Assembly: GCA_031254155.1 (NCBI GenBank)
Contig: JAIRVA010000324.1
Span: 1 to 6,397, forward strand
DNA: 6,397 nt
Reading direction: 5' to 3'
From: Propionibacteriaceae bacterium
Lineage (GTDB): Bacteria > Actinomycetota > Actinomycetes > Propionibacteriales > Propionibacteriaceae
Shown here: piece after piece, positions 6,256 through 6,397 of the stretch
How the letters are laid out: every line of letters starts with the position of its first letter
How positions within the stretch are numbered: the first letter of the stretch is position 1
Notes under the pieces: model-generated
The model's database searches: none
Told to the model about the DNA's origin: nothing
The model's input: the letters and a program-made list of their open reading frames with translations, nothing else
Translations under genes and position numbers: made by a program

Positions 6256-6266
6256 TTCGCCGCGAA
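6256..6266. repeat. Short palindrome TTCGC-C-GCGAA in the leader
   Basis: TTCGC and GCGAA are exact reverse complements around a single C. The palindrome ends 18 bp before the first repeat, in the leader-proximal zone where integration signals usually sit. It is short enough to be chance. Confidence 0.4.
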
Positions 6267-6284
6267 ATCCCCTTGTCAAGTGCT

Positions 6285-6321
6285 GTGCTCTCTGGCCCCA
6301 AGCCAGAGAGGGGTTCTCAAC
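6285..6321 (+). repeat. CRISPR repeat 1 (leader-proximal)
   Basis: This is the 37-nt repeat at the leader junction and the expected insertion site for new spacers. It is identical to the second copy. The five leader bases before it (GTGCT, 6280-6284) duplicate its own first five. Confidence 0.93.
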
Positions 6322-6356
6322 TCGGTTGCGCGGTCGATAGCCGCGTCTACGGGCTG
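6322..6356 (+). other. CRISPR spacer 1 (35 nt)
   Basis: This is the only complete spacer and, being leader-proximal, the most recently acquired. It starts TCGGTTGCGC and ends TACGGGCTG, is GC-rich, and has a length normal for I-C. I see no match to it elsewhere in the window. Its target cannot be named from this sequence. Confidence 0.92.
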
Positions 6357-6393
6357 GTGCTCTCTGGCCCCAAGCCAGAGAGGGGTTCTCAAC
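6357..6393 (+). repeat. CRISPR repeat 2
   Basis: This is an exact copy of repeat 1, followed by ATAT, the start of the next spacer, at the window edge. The perfect identity suggests that neither copy is the degenerate terminal repeat. Confidence 0.93.
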
Positions 6394-6397
6394 ATAT

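Larger units (their letters stand above)
6156..6284 (+). promoter_or_regulatory. CRISPR leader
   Basis: This is the only non-coding stretch apart from the array: 129 bp between the cas2 stop and the first repeat. It should hold the array promoter and the signals that direct Cas1-Cas2 to the first repeat. No convincing -35/-10 pair is visible, which is common in GC-rich genomes. It contains a 10-bp inverted repeat (6156-6201), an imperfect 16-bp direct repeat starting within the end of cas2, two ATGGCG copies (6212, 6226), two CGAGA copies 8 bp apart (6241, 6249), a small palindrome (6256-6266), and a GTGCT at its very end that doubles the first bases of the repeat. Confidence 0.8.
6285..6397 (+). 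CRISPR. CRISPR array, leader-proximal end (continues past the window)
   Basis: The array has two identical 37-nt repeats (6285-6321 and 6357-6393), one complete 35-nt spacer (6322-6356) and the first 4 nt of the next spacer. The repeat opens GTG, then forms a perfect 9-bp stem CTCTCTGGC / GCCAGAGAG around the loop CCCAA, and ends GGGTTCTCAAC. Cutting at the 3' base of the stem, as Cas5c does in characterised I-C systems, would leave an 11-nt 5' handle, the length known for I-C. The position next to cas2 and the hairpin layout indicate transcription in the same direction as the cas genes. With only two repeats visible, the outer base of each repeat is uncertain by one or so. Confidence 0.95.

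Noticed and set aside
1..6397. A new CRISPR subtype or a non-CRISPR accessory system
   Set aside because: Gene order, content and motifs all match subtype I-C. No extra or unrelated gene is present between cas3 and the array.

Overview
This window holds almost all of a type I-C CRISPR-Cas locus, all on the + strand. In order it carries the 3' part of cas3, then cas5c, cas8c (csd1), cas7c (csd2), cas4, cas1 and cas2, a leader of about 130 bp, and the first two repeats of a CRISPR array that runs off the right edge. The subtype call rests on gene order and on motifs in every protein. Base composition is clearly GC-rich (about 60% by eye) and GTG starts are used. A high-GC Gram-positive host such as an actinobacterium is plausible, but this is a low-confidence guess with no marker gene behind it.

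Layout: 1-854 cas3 end (helicase motifs V and VI, C-terminal domain); 848-1543 cas5c, the crRNA-processing subunit; 1546-3405 cas8c, the large subunit, with a well-placed internal start at 2989 predicted to make the small subunit Cas11c; 3422-4276 cas7c backbone; 4280-4852 cas4; 4849-5865 cas1; 5865-6155 cas2; 6156-6284 leader with inverted and direct repeats; 6285-6397 CRISPR array (repeat 37 nt, one complete spacer of 35 nt, second repeat, 4 nt of the next spacer). The gaps between genes are at most 16 nt, and three junctions overlap. The operon promoter must lie upstream of the window, because no room for one exists inside it.

How the genes should work together: Cas5c cuts the array transcript at the 3' base of the repeat hairpin, leaving an 11-nt 5' handle. 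Cas5c, Cas7c, Cas8c and Cas11c assemble around the crRNA as Cascade. Cas3 is recruited to unwind and degrade the target. Cas1, Cas2 and Cas4 trim and insert new spacers at the leader end. The system as a whole is a known one. The points worth a second look are local: the internal TTG start with its own Shine-Dalgarno for Cas11c, a Trp where the described Cas5c catalytic His is expected, an unusually long repeat with a 9-bp perfect stem and a non-standard handle, extra Cys pairs in Cas8c, and a structured leader with a 10-bp inverted repeat interlocked with a 32-bp-spaced direct repeat.
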